Shown one piece after another: positions 63,899 to 64,000 of a stretch of DNA of 64,000 nucleotides. The notes under the pieces were generated by a model. That model searched no databases. It was not told where the DNA came from and worked only from the letters and a program-made list of their open reading frames with translations. Source of the DNA: Lachnospiraceae bacterium (lineage in GTDB: Bacteria; Bacillota; Clostridia; Lachnospirales; Lachnospiraceae); the NCBI GenBank assembly GCA_017623215.1, contig JAGAPO010000020.1, positions 48,721 through 112,720 of the forward strand. The letters are read 5' to 3'. The translations under genes and the position numbers were made by a program. Numbering within the stretch: position 1 is the stretch's first letter; every line of letters starts with the position of its first letter.

Positions 63899-63911
63899 CA
63901 AAAAAGAAGAT

Positions 63912-63984
63912 GCTTCTGTGGCTCAGTCGGTAGAGCGATTGATTCGTAATCAATAGATCACGGGTTCGAGTCCCGTCAGAAGCT
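63912..63984 (+). tRNA. tRNA-Thr (anticodon CGT)
   Basis: 73 nt. Acceptor GCTTCTG with CAGAAGC; D-arm GCTC...GAGC; anticodon stem ATTGA/TCAAT with loop TTCGTAA, giving anticodon CGT; T-arm CGGG-TTCGAGT-CCCG. No CCA encoded. Confidence 0.95.
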
Positions 63985-64000
63985 TATGATAACCCCTTGA

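Overview
The window reads as a chromosomal segment of an anaerobic Gram-positive gut-type Clostridia, most likely Lachnospiraceae. The grounds are AGGAGG-type ribosome sites, TTGACA/TATAAT promoters with 17-bp spacers, a type III glutamine synthetase, a CIRCE operator, PyrK-linked class 1B PyrD, and many genes of a clostridial type (DegV, DUF1846, DUF5721-like, YesL, phospholipase C-like). I identified everything by reading motifs; no database search was run. TAG is used as an ordinary stop in several intact genes.

Layout. 1-2777: 3' part of a fused CydDC-like ABC exporter cut by the window edge. 2951-5709: pyrK-pyrD-pyrE plus a 50-aa membrane protein, closed by a terminator. 5708-7782: a reverse-strand GH63-like glycosidase, followed by a decayed second copy of the 50-aa gene. 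7985-25388: a tightly overlapping run of twelve genes forming a divergent Tad/Flp-type apparatus. It has three MinD/TadZ-like proteins with poor or absent P-loops, a CpaB-like SAF protein, a membrane-anchored TadA-type ATPase, a TadB-TadC fusion, two tandem pilin-like proteins, and six mostly large exported proteins. One exported protein alternates Ig-like domains with cysteine knuckles. I regard this as the novel system of the window.

25596-35303: a phospholipase C-like protein, a SagB-like nitroreductase, peptidase T, ilvD-ilvB with an alkaline-phosphatase-superfamily protein, and serC-serA. serC is broken by an in-frame TAG. 35426-39850: xanthine phosphoribosyltransferase and a heterodimeric ABC exporter. 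39967-45132: an RsmC-like methyltransferase, an 80-bp tandem repeat with palindromes, manA, a YesL protein and glycogen branching enzyme. 45226-50830: an MscS channel, glnN behind a structured leader, and a TetR-ABC-permease operon. 51026-58465: DUF1846, an ABC-F protein, a GH13 debranching-like protein that has lost all three catalytic acids, a TraX-like protein, a small Cys-rich protein and a DUF5721-like protein. 58578-60900: htpG behind a perfect CIRCE operator. 61194-63534: DegV and a phospholipase D-like protein. 63719-63984: tRNA-Pro(CGG) and tRNA-Thr(CGT).

Most genes are intact housekeeping genes. The accessory interest lies in the pilus-like locus, the catalytically dead GH13 protein, the serC nonsense codon, the structured leaders and repeats, and a possible small RNA beside htpG.
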